64,000 nucleotides of DNA. It comes from Bacteroidia bacterium (GTDB lineage Bacteria; Bacteroidota; Bacteroidia; Flavobacteriales; Flavobacteriaceae). The notes under the pieces were generated by a model that ran no database searches, was not told the origin of the DNA, and was given only the letters and a program-made list of their open reading frames with translations. The translations under genes were made by a program, and so were the position numbers. Of the stretch, positions 56,092 through 62,452 are shown one piece after another (position 1 is the stretch's first letter; every line of letters begins with the position of its first letter). Where the stretch lies: NCBI GenBank assembly GCA_030428705.1, contig JAUIDI010000001.1, positions 124,001 through 188,000 of the forward strand. The letters run 5' to 3'.

Positions 56092-56775
56092 TTATTTTAT
56101 TTTAAATAGTTCGAATTGGTAGGTTCTTTCCATCCAATTTACTTTTAGGAAAAATGATTCAATTCCATTAGTGAGAATTTCGTACTCATATACATCACCT
56201 GCTTTGCTAACCTCTTTTTTCAAAGGGTCGTTACTTTCCTTGAAGATTAAATCAAATTCGCAATTATCTTTCCATTTAATGTCGAGTAAAGAGTAAGTCC
56301 GTCCGTTCTTCATTCTTTCCAAAAACATATTTTTTGAAATCGTAACGAATGTGGTGTCCACAATACCCATATCAGGTCTTTTAGTTAGGTAATAAAAGTC
56401 CCCATTTTTTAGGTCGTCACAGTTTAAATCTTGTTGTTTTGTTACTTTTTCCTCGTTTCCAACAATTCCGGTTGGAAAGTTGTCCAAAACGTAAGGGCAT
56501 TCTTTAATCATTTTGGCGCCGATTTTATTCCCAATGGTTTCCATATCAAGGTCGTCCATCGTTTTTGCGTCGTAATGTTCTTTAATTTCATTAAAATTTT
56601 TTATCAGCAAATCCTCAAAACAAGGTCCCATTTCATCTGGATTTTTCACTTCTTGTTTTTCAATACACTTGCATAATTTCTTGGATAGTTTGTCAATTAT
56701 ATCCTGAGCATTTAGGCTGTAATTAAATCCAATAAACAGGATGGTTAGAATGAGGGTATAATGCTTTTTATTCAT
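56092..56775 (-). CDS. exported protein of unknown function (cassette gene 2)
   Basis: 227 residues. A signal peptide (YTLILTILFIGFNYSLNAQ) ends before DIIDKLSKKLCKCIEKQEVKNPDEMGPCFEDLL, a Cys-containing helical segment, and a longer beta-rich tail (RTYSLLDIKWKDNCEFDLIF, YEYEILTNGIESFFLKVNW). Not recognised. A+T-rich compared with the core genes. Flanked by palindromic elements B and C. Confidence 0.6.
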   Translation of the reverse strand: MNKKHYTLILTILFIGFNYSLNAQDIIDKLSKKLCKCIEKQEVKNPDEMGPCFEDLLIKNFNEIKEHYDAKTMDDLDMETIGNKIGAKMIKECPYVLDNFPTGIVGNEEKVTKQQDLNCDDLKNGDFYYLTKRPDMGIVDTTFVTISKNMFLERMKNGRTYSLLDIKWKDNCEFDLIFKESNDPLKKEVSKAGDVYEYEILTNGIESFFLKVNWMERTYQFELFKIK

Positions 56776-56783
56776 AATGTTTT

Positions 56784-56912
56784 ACAACGGTCATGTGTAT
56801 GATTAGTTGCGGACTTTTTCAACGGAAAATGTCCGCCTGACCTTAAAGATAATTGATTGCAAAGGACTCCGTTTAAGAAACCTGGCCACAATGAATTATA
56901 GCCAATGTTGTG
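56784..56912. repeat. palindromic element C (attC-like), between cassette genes 2 and 3
   Basis: Begins ACAACGGTCATGTGTATGAT and ends TATAGCCAATGTTGTGG; the ends are complementary (ACAAC/GTTGT, TAT/ATA, GTTG/CAAT with mismatches). An inner GGACTTTTTCAACGGAAAATGTCC stretch gives another hairpin-like pairing. It begins 10 bases after the stop of the DUF4440 gene. Confidence 0.6.
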
Positions 56913-56923
56913 GCTAGTATTTT

Positions 56924-57286
56924 TTAAATTTGTATTCCTGCTCCACTTATGATTTTAAGTTCTCCATTGATTAGTTTCCATACTCTGATATATTGAAAAC
57001 TTCCTTCAAATGGACTGTCTTTATAACTTCCAATCATATCTTTAAATACAGCAACCATAGCTATATCATCAATTATTTTAATTTCTTGGTCTCTTACAGT
57101 TAGGCTTTCTACTTTCAAGTCTCCTGTTTTCATACTTTCTGTATGGTCCAATTTTCCCACAATATCTCCTGTCGGAATTCGAAAAAATAAGTCAGTATGT
57201 AGCTTAGATTCAAAACCAACTACATCGTTATTTCGAAGTGCAGAAATTAATTCGTCTTCTGCTTTTATGACTAATTTTTTATTCAT
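56924..57286 (-). CDS. DUF4440/SnoaL-like (NTF2 fold) protein (cassette gene 3)
   Basis: 120 residues from the ATG at 57286, which is well placed before VIKAEDELISALRNNDVVGFESKL. Contains the nuclear-transport-factor-2-like fold typical of DUF4440 proteins (LTVRDQEIKIIDDIAMVAVFKDMIGSY, FQYIRVWKLINGELKIISGAGI). No signal peptide. The fold may bind or isomerise small molecules; function unknown. Confidence 0.7.
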   Translation of the reverse strand: MNKKLVIKAEDELISALRNNDVVGFESKLHTDLFFRIPTGDIVGKLDHTESMKTGDLKVESLTVRDQEIKIIDDIAMVAVFKDMIGSYKDSPFEGSFQYIRVWKLINGELKIISGAGIQI

Positions 57287-57300
57287 AATCTTTTTATTAG

Positions 57301-57433
57301 CCACAACGGTCTAGGCTATCAGTAGTTGCGTGGTTTAGCGATTAACTTTGCAAGTACACACCAAACTGAAAATCCGCGAGGATTTTCAGAAGTAGGCGAG
57401 AACCAGCAATTACTTGTAGCCATTGTTGTGTGG
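57301..57433. repeat. palindromic element D (attC-like), between cassette genes 3 and 4
   Basis: Ends CCACAACGGTCTAGGCTATC and complement of TTGTAGCCATTGTTGTGTGG are inverted repeats of about 26 bases with a few mismatches. Inside, CTGAAAATCC-GCGA-GGATTTTCAG (57366-57389) is a perfect 10-base stem with a GNRA tetraloop. Long stretches, e.g. TTAACTTTGCAAGTACACAC from 57342, are identical to element F2 at 60270. It lies just after the stop of the CPBP gene. Confidence 0.75.
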
Positions 57434-57439
57434 CGTTTT

Positions 57440-58126
57440 TTAGTTATTAATTAAACTCAAAGCCCAATCATAAAAAATTCGGTCTTTATTTATATAGATT
57501 AAAGTTAGGCCTATTGTATCATAAAATCCGTGAGCAAAAACAAGTAAAGCAAGATTTGTTCTATTCTTGTAAAAAGCATAGTGGAAAATTAAACTTGACA
57601 ATCCTACCGCAATGATTCCAGAAGTTCCTTGATAGTTATGTGAAATCCCAAAATAAATAGATAATATAAAAACAGAAATGAGCCACGTTTTGTTCGTATT
57701 TCCCATAAATTCAGCCAAATGCTTCATGTAGTAGCCGCTAAATAAGAATTCTTCTCCAAATGCCGCAAATACCCACATTATTAAAAATAGAATAAAAAAG
57801 TTGGCAAAATCTCCTCTTATATCATCTAACGAACTTAAATCAATTTCACCATAGTGGATTTCCAAGAAAGGTTGAATGCAAATGTCAATGATAACAAATA
57901 TGATTATTGCAAGTAACAGACCTTTTAATATGGTACTTAAACTTATTTTTTGACCAAACCCAAATTTTACCCAGTTCCAGCCACTTTTCCATAATAGAAA
58001 TAATGCTATAAATAGACCAAAGAAGTAACCGTAATTTCTATCTGCAAGAGAAAGTAAGGGAGCAATAATCATTACGATTATTACCATATATGGTTTAGAA
58101 AGAAATCTGTATAATTTATTTATCAT
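57440..58126 (-). CDS. CPBP family intramembrane protease-like protein (cassette gene 4)
   Basis: 228 residues with about six membrane helices and the CPBP/ABI motifs: EEFLFSG for EExxxR (note that the Arg is replaced by Ser), FGISH for FxxxH and AHGFYD. CPBP proteins are intramembrane glutamic proteases or immunity-like proteins. The missing Arg may impair protease action or mark a different function. Followed by palindromic element D. Confidence 0.7.
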   Translation of the reverse strand: MINKLYRFLSKPYMVIIVMIIAPLLSLADRNYGYFFGLFIALFLLWKSGWNWVKFGFGQKISLSTILKGLLLAIIIFVIIDICIQPFLEIHYGEIDLSSLDDIRGDFANFFILFLIMWVFAAFGEEFLFSGYYMKHLAEFMGNTNKTWLISVFILSIYFGISHNYQGTSGIIAVGLSSLIFHYAFYKNRTNLALLVFAHGFYDTIGLTLIYINKDRIFYDWALSLINN

Positions 58127-58142
58127 ATGTTTGTTTTAAATG

Positions 58143-58180
58143 ACACACAACGCCCCGCTAAACGCAGTTAGGCACAGGAT
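58143..58180. repeat. short palindrome arm E after AraC gene
   Basis: AACGCCCCGCTAAACGCAGT at 58149-58168 is identical (20/20) to the left arm of element H1 at 61908 and 17-18/20 to that of F1 at 60164. No right arm is present here, so this may be a truncated element. Located about 10 bases after the AraC gene stop. Confidence 0.55.
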
Positions 58181-58189
58181 TTTCATACC

Positions 58190-59110
58190 TCAATTGAAAT
58201 TTGTTCTAAATTCTGTGGGCGACTGATTCGTTTTAAGCTTAAACAGTTTACTAAAAGACTGAGAATACTCAAAACCTAATTCGTAAGCAATTTCACTTAT
58301 TGTTTTGTTTGTTGTCACTAATTTTTCTTTAGCTTTTTCAATTAATTTTTCGTGAATGTGTTGCTGTGTATTTTGCCCTGTTAGAACCCTAAGTAGGCTA
58401 CCTAAGTAACTTTGTGATACATTCAATTCTTCGGAAACATATTGGACAGATGGTAAGCCTTTAAATATTAAATCATTACTATTAAAGTAATCTGTCAATA
58501 GCTTTTCCAAGCGTTCCAAAATTTGATGATTGGCCTTTTCCCTTGTTATGAATTGACGATTGTAAAACCGTTCTGAATAACTGAGCAAATTTTCAATATG
58601 TGTACTAATGATTTGTTTGCTAAATTTATCTATGTTTATTTGATACTCTTGCTGAATATTGTGAATAATAGTGTTTATTGTAGATTCTTCTTTAGGGGAA
58701 AGAAACAGTGCCTCATGTATGGCATAATCAAAAAAATCGTACTGCTTGATTGTTTTTGCCAATGTTGTATCCCAAATAAAATCAGGATGAATAAGTAAAA
58801 GGTATCCTGAATTTACTGGTGTATGGTTTTCATCAATCTCTACACTAAATACTTGATTAGGCGACATAAAAAACAATGAACCTTCATTAAAATCGCATTG
58901 CTGATGCCCATATCTAAACTTAATGTGTGATGATTTTTTTAAAGAAATAGCGTAAAAATCAAGCATCCAATTTATTGAATTGTTTTTATCTGAATGCTTG
59001 ACTAAGGCGTAATCTATCACACTGATTAATGGGTGCTCTGGTGGTGGCAAACCTCTTGATTTATGAAATTCACTTATTGTTTTGAATCTATGTGGTTTTC
59101 TACTTGCCAT
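58190..59110 (-). CDS. AraC family transcriptional regulator (cassette gene 5)
   Basis: 306 residues from the ATG at 59110. C-terminal tandem HTH of the AraC/XylS family (VQYVSEELNVSQSYLGSLLRVLTGQNTQQHIHEKLIEKAK, TNKTISEIAYELGFEYSQSFSKLFKLKTNQSPTEFR) and an N-terminal cupin-type sensory region. Paired with the NmrA gene: ATG is 16 bases after its stop, so the two likely form one bicistronic unit in which the regulator controls or senses the NmrA product. Confidence 0.85.
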   Translation of the reverse strand: MASRKPHRFKTISEFHKSRGLPPPEHPLISVIDYALVKHSDKNNSINWMLDFYAISLKKSSHIKFRYGHQQCDFNEGSLFFMSPNQVFSVEIDENHTPVNSGYLLLIHPDFIWDTTLAKTIKQYDFFDYAIHEALFLSPKEESTINTIIHNIQQEYQINIDKFSKQIISTHIENLLSYSERFYNRQFITREKANHQILERLEKLLTDYFNSNDLIFKGLPSVQYVSEELNVSQSYLGSLLRVLTGQNTQQHIHEKLIEKAKEKLVTTNKTISEIAYELGFEYSQSFSKLFKLKTNQSPTEFRTNFN

Positions 59111-59126
59111 TAGAAGGTAAAGGTAG

Positions 59127-60017
59127 TTATTGCTTAAAGATGACTGCAAATTCCTTTGCAAAGTCAGATAATTTTATTTTTCCGAATGTAGGCTTGTGTA
59201 AATTGAAATCCTCATAGATACTTCCGCTTCGTTGAGCTGCTTGCATAGCCACATAGTCTTCGGCAATTTGCTTATTCATTCCAAATTTTAGTAAGCCGTC
59301 CAAATATTGTTCATCCGTTACTGTTATCCATTTTAAATCAGGTTTTCCAATAGCCTTACCTATTGTTTCTGCAATTTCATTTGACGAAACTTCATCACTG
59401 GCTATATAACGTATTTTTCTATGGTCAAATGGATTATCGAATTCTTCCGCGATCACATCGGCAATATCATAAGGTGATACCCAAGGTTCTTTCTCTTCAC
59501 TTCCAAAATTAGAAACGATAATACCTTGTGATTTAATCGTTGGAATTTGTCCAAATAGATTCACATAAAACCCAACTGGTCTCATAAATTTAATGACTAC
59601 ATCATCCGACAGTTGGTTTAATATACTTTCCGCTAAATGATGGAATTTGAGGATGCCAACACCTTCAGAAGTATGAGCACCAATACTACTAAGGTGAATC
59701 ACTTTTTTTATTGCGGATGCCTCAATCGCATTTTTGTAATTATGGGCAATCTGGTCAATATATAGTAGATAATCAAAATCTGGATTAAAAAATCCAAAAG
59801 TTTCCATACAATAAACCGCATCTGCACCATTGAATGTCTCTGTTAGAAAGGACACATCTTCCATTGTACCTATTGCTGCATTTGCTCCTAAATTTTCAAT
59901 TTCTTTTTGTTTTTCGGGATTACTGCTAATAACTGTTACCGAATGTCCTTTTGCAATTAATTTTATTGTGAGGGGTTTGCTAATGTTGCCCAATGAGCCT
60001 GGTACTACAATTTTCAT
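59127..60017 (-). CDS. NmrA-family NAD(P)-binding protein (cassette gene 6)
   Basis: 296 residues of the atypical SDR/NmrA group. N-terminal Rossmann VPGSLGNISKPLTIKLIAKGHSVTVIS, then HLSSIGAHTSEGVG and the substrate domain. Such proteins are quinone oxidoreductase-like or redox-sensing regulators. Closely followed by the AraC gene. A+T-rich, no signal peptide. Confidence 0.8.
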   Translation of the reverse strand: MKIVVPGSLGNISKPLTIKLIAKGHSVTVISSNPEKQKEIENLGANAAIGTMEDVSFLTETFNGADAVYCMETFGFFNPDFDYLLYIDQIAHNYKNAIEASAIKKVIHLSSIGAHTSEGVGILKFHHLAESILNQLSDDVVIKFMRPVGFYVNLFGQIPTIKSQGIIVSNFGSEEKEPWVSPYDIADVIAEEFDNPFDHRKIRYIASDEVSSNEIAETIGKAIGKPDLKWITVTDEQYLDGLLKFGMNKQIAEDYVAMQAAQRSGSIYEDFNLHKPTFGKIKLSDFAKEFAVIFKQ

Positions 60018-60158
60018 TTTTTCTATCTTTTTTGTTTGTGCAAAGTTCCGTTGTTATCAAACAGCAGTTGTAGCCAAAATGATTGTTGTTGTATTCAGAA
60101 TGAGAGATTTCAAAAGATTAATTTATTGTAATTGGAAAGCAGGCGGGTTTTATCTTGT

Positions 60159-60235
60159 GCCTAACGCCCCGCTAAACGCAATTTGGTTTAGCGGGGCGTT
60201 GGAACACATTCAGCTTTAGCTGAATGTGTTCCAAC
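60159..60235. repeat. palindromic element F1 (attC-like)
   Basis: GCCTAAC (an exact RYYYAAC) at 60159-60165 starts the arm CGCCCCGCTAAAC that is fully complementary to GTTTAGCGGGGCG at 60185-60197. Just downstream GTTGGAACACATTCAGC-TTTA-GCTGAATGTGTTCCAAC (60198-60235) is a perfect 17-base stem. GTTGG follows the core arm as the AAC/GTT pair expected of an attC-type site. Confidence 0.65.
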
Positions 60236-60394
60236 GGTCTCGGCTATGAGTAGTTGCGTGGTTTAGCGGTTAACTTTGCAAGTACACACCAAACTGAAAA
60301 TCCGCGAGACACGAGCACGAAGTGCGAACTGTGCGTAAGCAAATTTTCAGAAGTAGGCGAGAACAAGCAATTGTTTATAGCCATTGTTGCCAGT
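60233..60394. repeat. palindromic element F2 (attC-like), copy related to D
   Basis: Begins CAACGGTCTCGGCTATGAGT and ends TATAGCCATTGTTGCCAG. Almost identical to element D in both outer thirds. The internal hairpin is longer: after CTGAAAATCCGCGAG about 33 extra bases (including GCACGAAGTGC, itself a small palindrome) occur before ATTTTCAG. Lies after the stop of the suppressor-of-fused gene on the minus strand. Confidence 0.75.
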
Positions 60395-60406
60395 AGTGTT
60401 TTTTAA

Positions 60407-60985
60407 TTATTTTATTCGTTTTCTATTCACGTTGTACATATCAAAATTCGGATGTTTCCAAAATTTTTCAAGTCCGTTTTTCTCAATGTATTCCATTTCA
60501 GACGCATAGATTGGATAAAGTCCAGCAATATTGATTTTGTAATTCAGTCCGATGTCGATATTAGCAAAATCTTTTTTGTCCAAAATCGAAGGTGCGAATA
60601 CAAGAAATGCGTCCATTTCCGATTCGTCCGATATTTTTTCTCTAAAGTTAATTGTGTTGCTGTAACTAAATGGACAATCTCCTCTTAAACTATTCGCTAA
60701 ATATCCTGCAACTTGAGCCCAAGAAGCATCTTTCGAGTCAACTGTGATTATTAATTCAGGTCGTCCAAATTTCCATTCAGGATGATTTACGAGTGAAAGT
60801 CCGTATGTAATTCCAGTTATCATTCCTTTTTCAGGAATATCTTTATAAACTATGCTTGTAACACCTGCAATTCCGTCTATTTCAGATTCCTCTTTGTAAT
60901 ATTCAGGTTCAGTTTGGAAAATTCTGTCCAAATGAGCCATAAACTTTTCGACTGGTGTTTTTTTCTTAAATATTCCTTTCAGCAT
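60407..60985 (-). CDS. suppressor of fused domain protein (cassette gene 7)
   Basis: 192 residues matching the suppressor-of-fused-like domain: MAHLDRIFQTEPEYY at the N-terminus, ITGITYGLSLVNHPEWKFGRPELIITV and SWAQVAGYLANSLRGDCPFSYSNTINFREKISD. In bacteria such domains are linked to immunity to toxins, but a direct role is unknown. No signal peptide. Followed by elements F1/F2. Confidence 0.8.
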   Translation of the reverse strand: MLKGIFKKKTPVEKFMAHLDRIFQTEPEYYKEESEIDGIAGVTSIVYKDIPEKGMITGITYGLSLVNHPEWKFGRPELIITVDSKDASWAQVAGYLANSLRGDCPFSYSNTINFREKISDESEMDAFLVFAPSILDKKDFANIDIGLNYKINIAGLYPIYASEMEYIEKNGLEKFWKHPNFDMYNVNRKRIK

Positions 60986-61291
60986 AAAGATTGGTTTACA
61001 TTACTGGCAACGGCCCCGGCTAACCAATCGTTGCGGTGTGGGCGCTTGCTGCTCAATTTCATCGCTACGAAAAAAGACGGGATTTATCGGCTTGTAATGA
61101 ACCTGTGTTGGTTCGCGGATCGTTTGCAGCAAAGCGCCGGTGCAACATCGCTCCAGTTTTGACCTATTTTGCTAAGATATAAAAATGTTTACCCGCCTCT
61201 GGCGGGCCCGCCCGAACTTTTGGAAAAAACGGGCGGGTTGCTTGTTTCATCGGCCAGCTATGTTGGTTAGGTACTGTTAGCGGTTGTGTTT
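60986..61291. other. intergenic region between cassette genes 7 and 8 containing element G
   Basis: 306 bases without a gene. Most is occupied by repeat element G. No ORF with a coding look was found. Confidence 0.65.
61006..61285. repeat. palindromic element G (attC-like)
   Basis: Left end GGCAACGGCCCCGGCTAACC and right part GGTTAGGTACTGTTAGC carry inverted AAC/GTT ends (GCTAACCAA versus TTGGTTAG). In between, CCCGCC-TCT-GGCGGG at 61192-61206 is a perfect short hairpin, followed by a GCCCGCCCG...CGGGCGGG pair around 61207-61237. GC-rich core inside an A+T-rich region. Confidence 0.55.
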
Positions 61292-61900
61292 TTATTCCCA
61301 GTATAATTGTCCATTTAGCGGCACCATTAATATAGTCCCAATTTCATGGTCAATCTCGACTTTTTGATGTTTAACTATTGTGTCCGTCTTAACAAGATCA
61401 TCGTATTCTATTGGAATGCGTTCAACCAGCCCAAACAATAAATCGTCGCCACCTTCACAATTTGTTACAATATGAATTTTAGTAGGAACAAATTCTAATT
61501 CATAGCTCAAAACGCCATTGTCGTCATAATATCTCCAAATTCCAGTTCTGTAGTGATAAAACTGATTGCAAGGTCCAGCGTAACAACATTCAATATAGCT
61601 TCCGATTTTATAATTTCCTTCGCGTTTAAGAACTCCATTCGTGTTATACTCTTTCCAATGTCCGACCTTTAAATTGCTTAAAGTTTCTCCATCCAGTGCC
61701 ATTTTGCCAATACCCGTTAAAACCTCTTTATCGTTACATTTTGTAACTAGGGTGTCTTTTTCTGGAAGTCCATCAGAAATGTCTCCGTATTTTCCATAGT
61801 TCTCGGCGTTTTCACTAGTCCATTGTGCATGAGCATTATTTACAAAGGCTAGGAACGAGAAAAGTAAAATGTTTCGGATTAATTTCATTTTTTTCAACAT
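61292..61900 (-). CDS. exported MORN/YwqK-like repeat protein (cassette gene 8)
   Basis: 202 residues. Signal peptide (LIRNILLFSFLAFVNNAHA). Then GHWKEYNTNGVLKREGNYKIGSY and GIWRYYDDNGVLSYELEF, two copies of the tyrosine-rich repeats found in MORN-like YwqK antitoxin-type proteins. C-terminal region (LLFGLVERIPIEYDDLVKTDTI) not recognised. ATGs at 61900 and 61888 are both possible. Element H1 lies upstream and element G follows its stop. Confidence 0.65.
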   Translation of the reverse strand: MLKKMKLIRNILLFSFLAFVNNAHAQWTSENAENYGKYGDISDGLPEKDTLVTKCNDKEVLTGIGKMALDGETLSNLKVGHWKEYNTNGVLKREGNYKIGSYIECCYAGPCNQFYHYRTGIWRYYDDNGVLSYELEFVPTKIHIVTNCEGGDDLLFGLVERIPIEYDDLVKTDTIVKHQKVEIDHEIGTILMVPLNGQLYWE

Positions 61901-61901
61901 T

Positions 61902-62056
61902 GCCGCTAACGCCCCGCTAAACGCAGTTACGTTCTGGATTTTAAATTGTTGTATCGAAGATACATAAAGATTTAAAAGACAATTGGAACGTGTCCAAATT
62001 GCTTTTAGGGATTTTTAGGGAAGCGCGAAGAGCAATTTGGTTTAGCGGGGCGTTGG
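61902..62056. repeat. palindromic element H1 (attC-like)
   Basis: Left arm GCTAACGCCCCGCTAAACGC (61906-61925) and right arm GGTTTAGCGGGGCGTTGG (62039-62056) are complementary over about 14 bases and flanked by AAC and GTT. AATTGG...CCAAATT pairs inside form a second stem. The left arm is shared with E and F1. Confidence 0.65.
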
Positions 62057-62129
62057 AACACATTTCCAAAGGGGCGGGAGTGCGCAGCGCGTAGCAACTT
62101 TGGTCAGCTTTAGCTGAATGTGTTCCAAC
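62052..62129. repeat. stem-loop copy of the F1 hairpin with a 39-base insert
   Basis: GTTGGAACACATT at 62052-62064 and TCAGC-TTTA-GCTGAATGTGTTCCAAC at 62104-62129 are the same arms as the perfect hairpin at 60198-60235, but about 39 bases (62065-62103) are inserted in the left arm. The insert is bounded by CCAAAG and CTTTGG, which form their own stem. Confidence 0.6.
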
Positions 62130-62452
62130 TTGTTTATATGTGGTGAGTTTTCGCCACTTTTATGCCAATACGGCTGGCTAAGAGTGTATTTTGATTAAAA
62201 AATACATTCTTAGTAACCCAAAATATTGCAGCCATAACGGTCTTGGCCATACGCTAAATTTAAGAAATAACCTACATCTCGTCAAAAGGGTTTGTTATAC
62301 GTTGCAAACTGCCGGTCGAAACGGTATATGAGCATCACGGTCTTTCGGCAAATTTCGTCCGGAGAACAAATGCCAAGCACGCGGCAGCACAAGTCTGTTT
62401 AAGCCCTACGCTTATGCCGTAATATAGATATAAAGGGTTGCCCGCATTTTTT

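Larger units (their letters stand above)
60018..60406. other. intergenic region between cassette genes 6 and 7
   Basis: 389 bases without a gene. It contains element F1 (60159-60235) and element F2 (60233-60394), listed separately. The first 140 bases (60018-60158) are A+T-rich with no feature. Confidence 0.7.
61901..62452. other. 552-base gene-free region with degenerate palindromes
   Basis: Holds element H1 (61902-62056), a long stem interrupted by a 39-base insert (62052-62129), a stem-loop at 62180-62212 (AAGAGTGTATTTT pairing with AAAAATACATTCTT), and a last degenerate element at about 62236-62305 beginning TAACGGTCTTGGCC. No ORF of coding character was found. Possibly the remains of cassettes that lost their genes. 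Confidence 0.6.

Noticed and set aside
60914-61162. Plus-strand open frame of 82 codons in the cassette region
   Set aside because: It runs across the suppressor-of-fused gene start and palindromic element G; sequence has no protein-like pattern.
55423-62452. CRISPR array
   Set aside because: The repeated elements are of different length, long (about 40-280 bases), internally palindromic and separated by genes; there are no regular short repeats with spacers and no cas genes.
55423-62452. Transposon or prophage
   Set aside because: No transposase, recombinase, phage structural gene or terminal inverted repeat enclosing the entire region was found.
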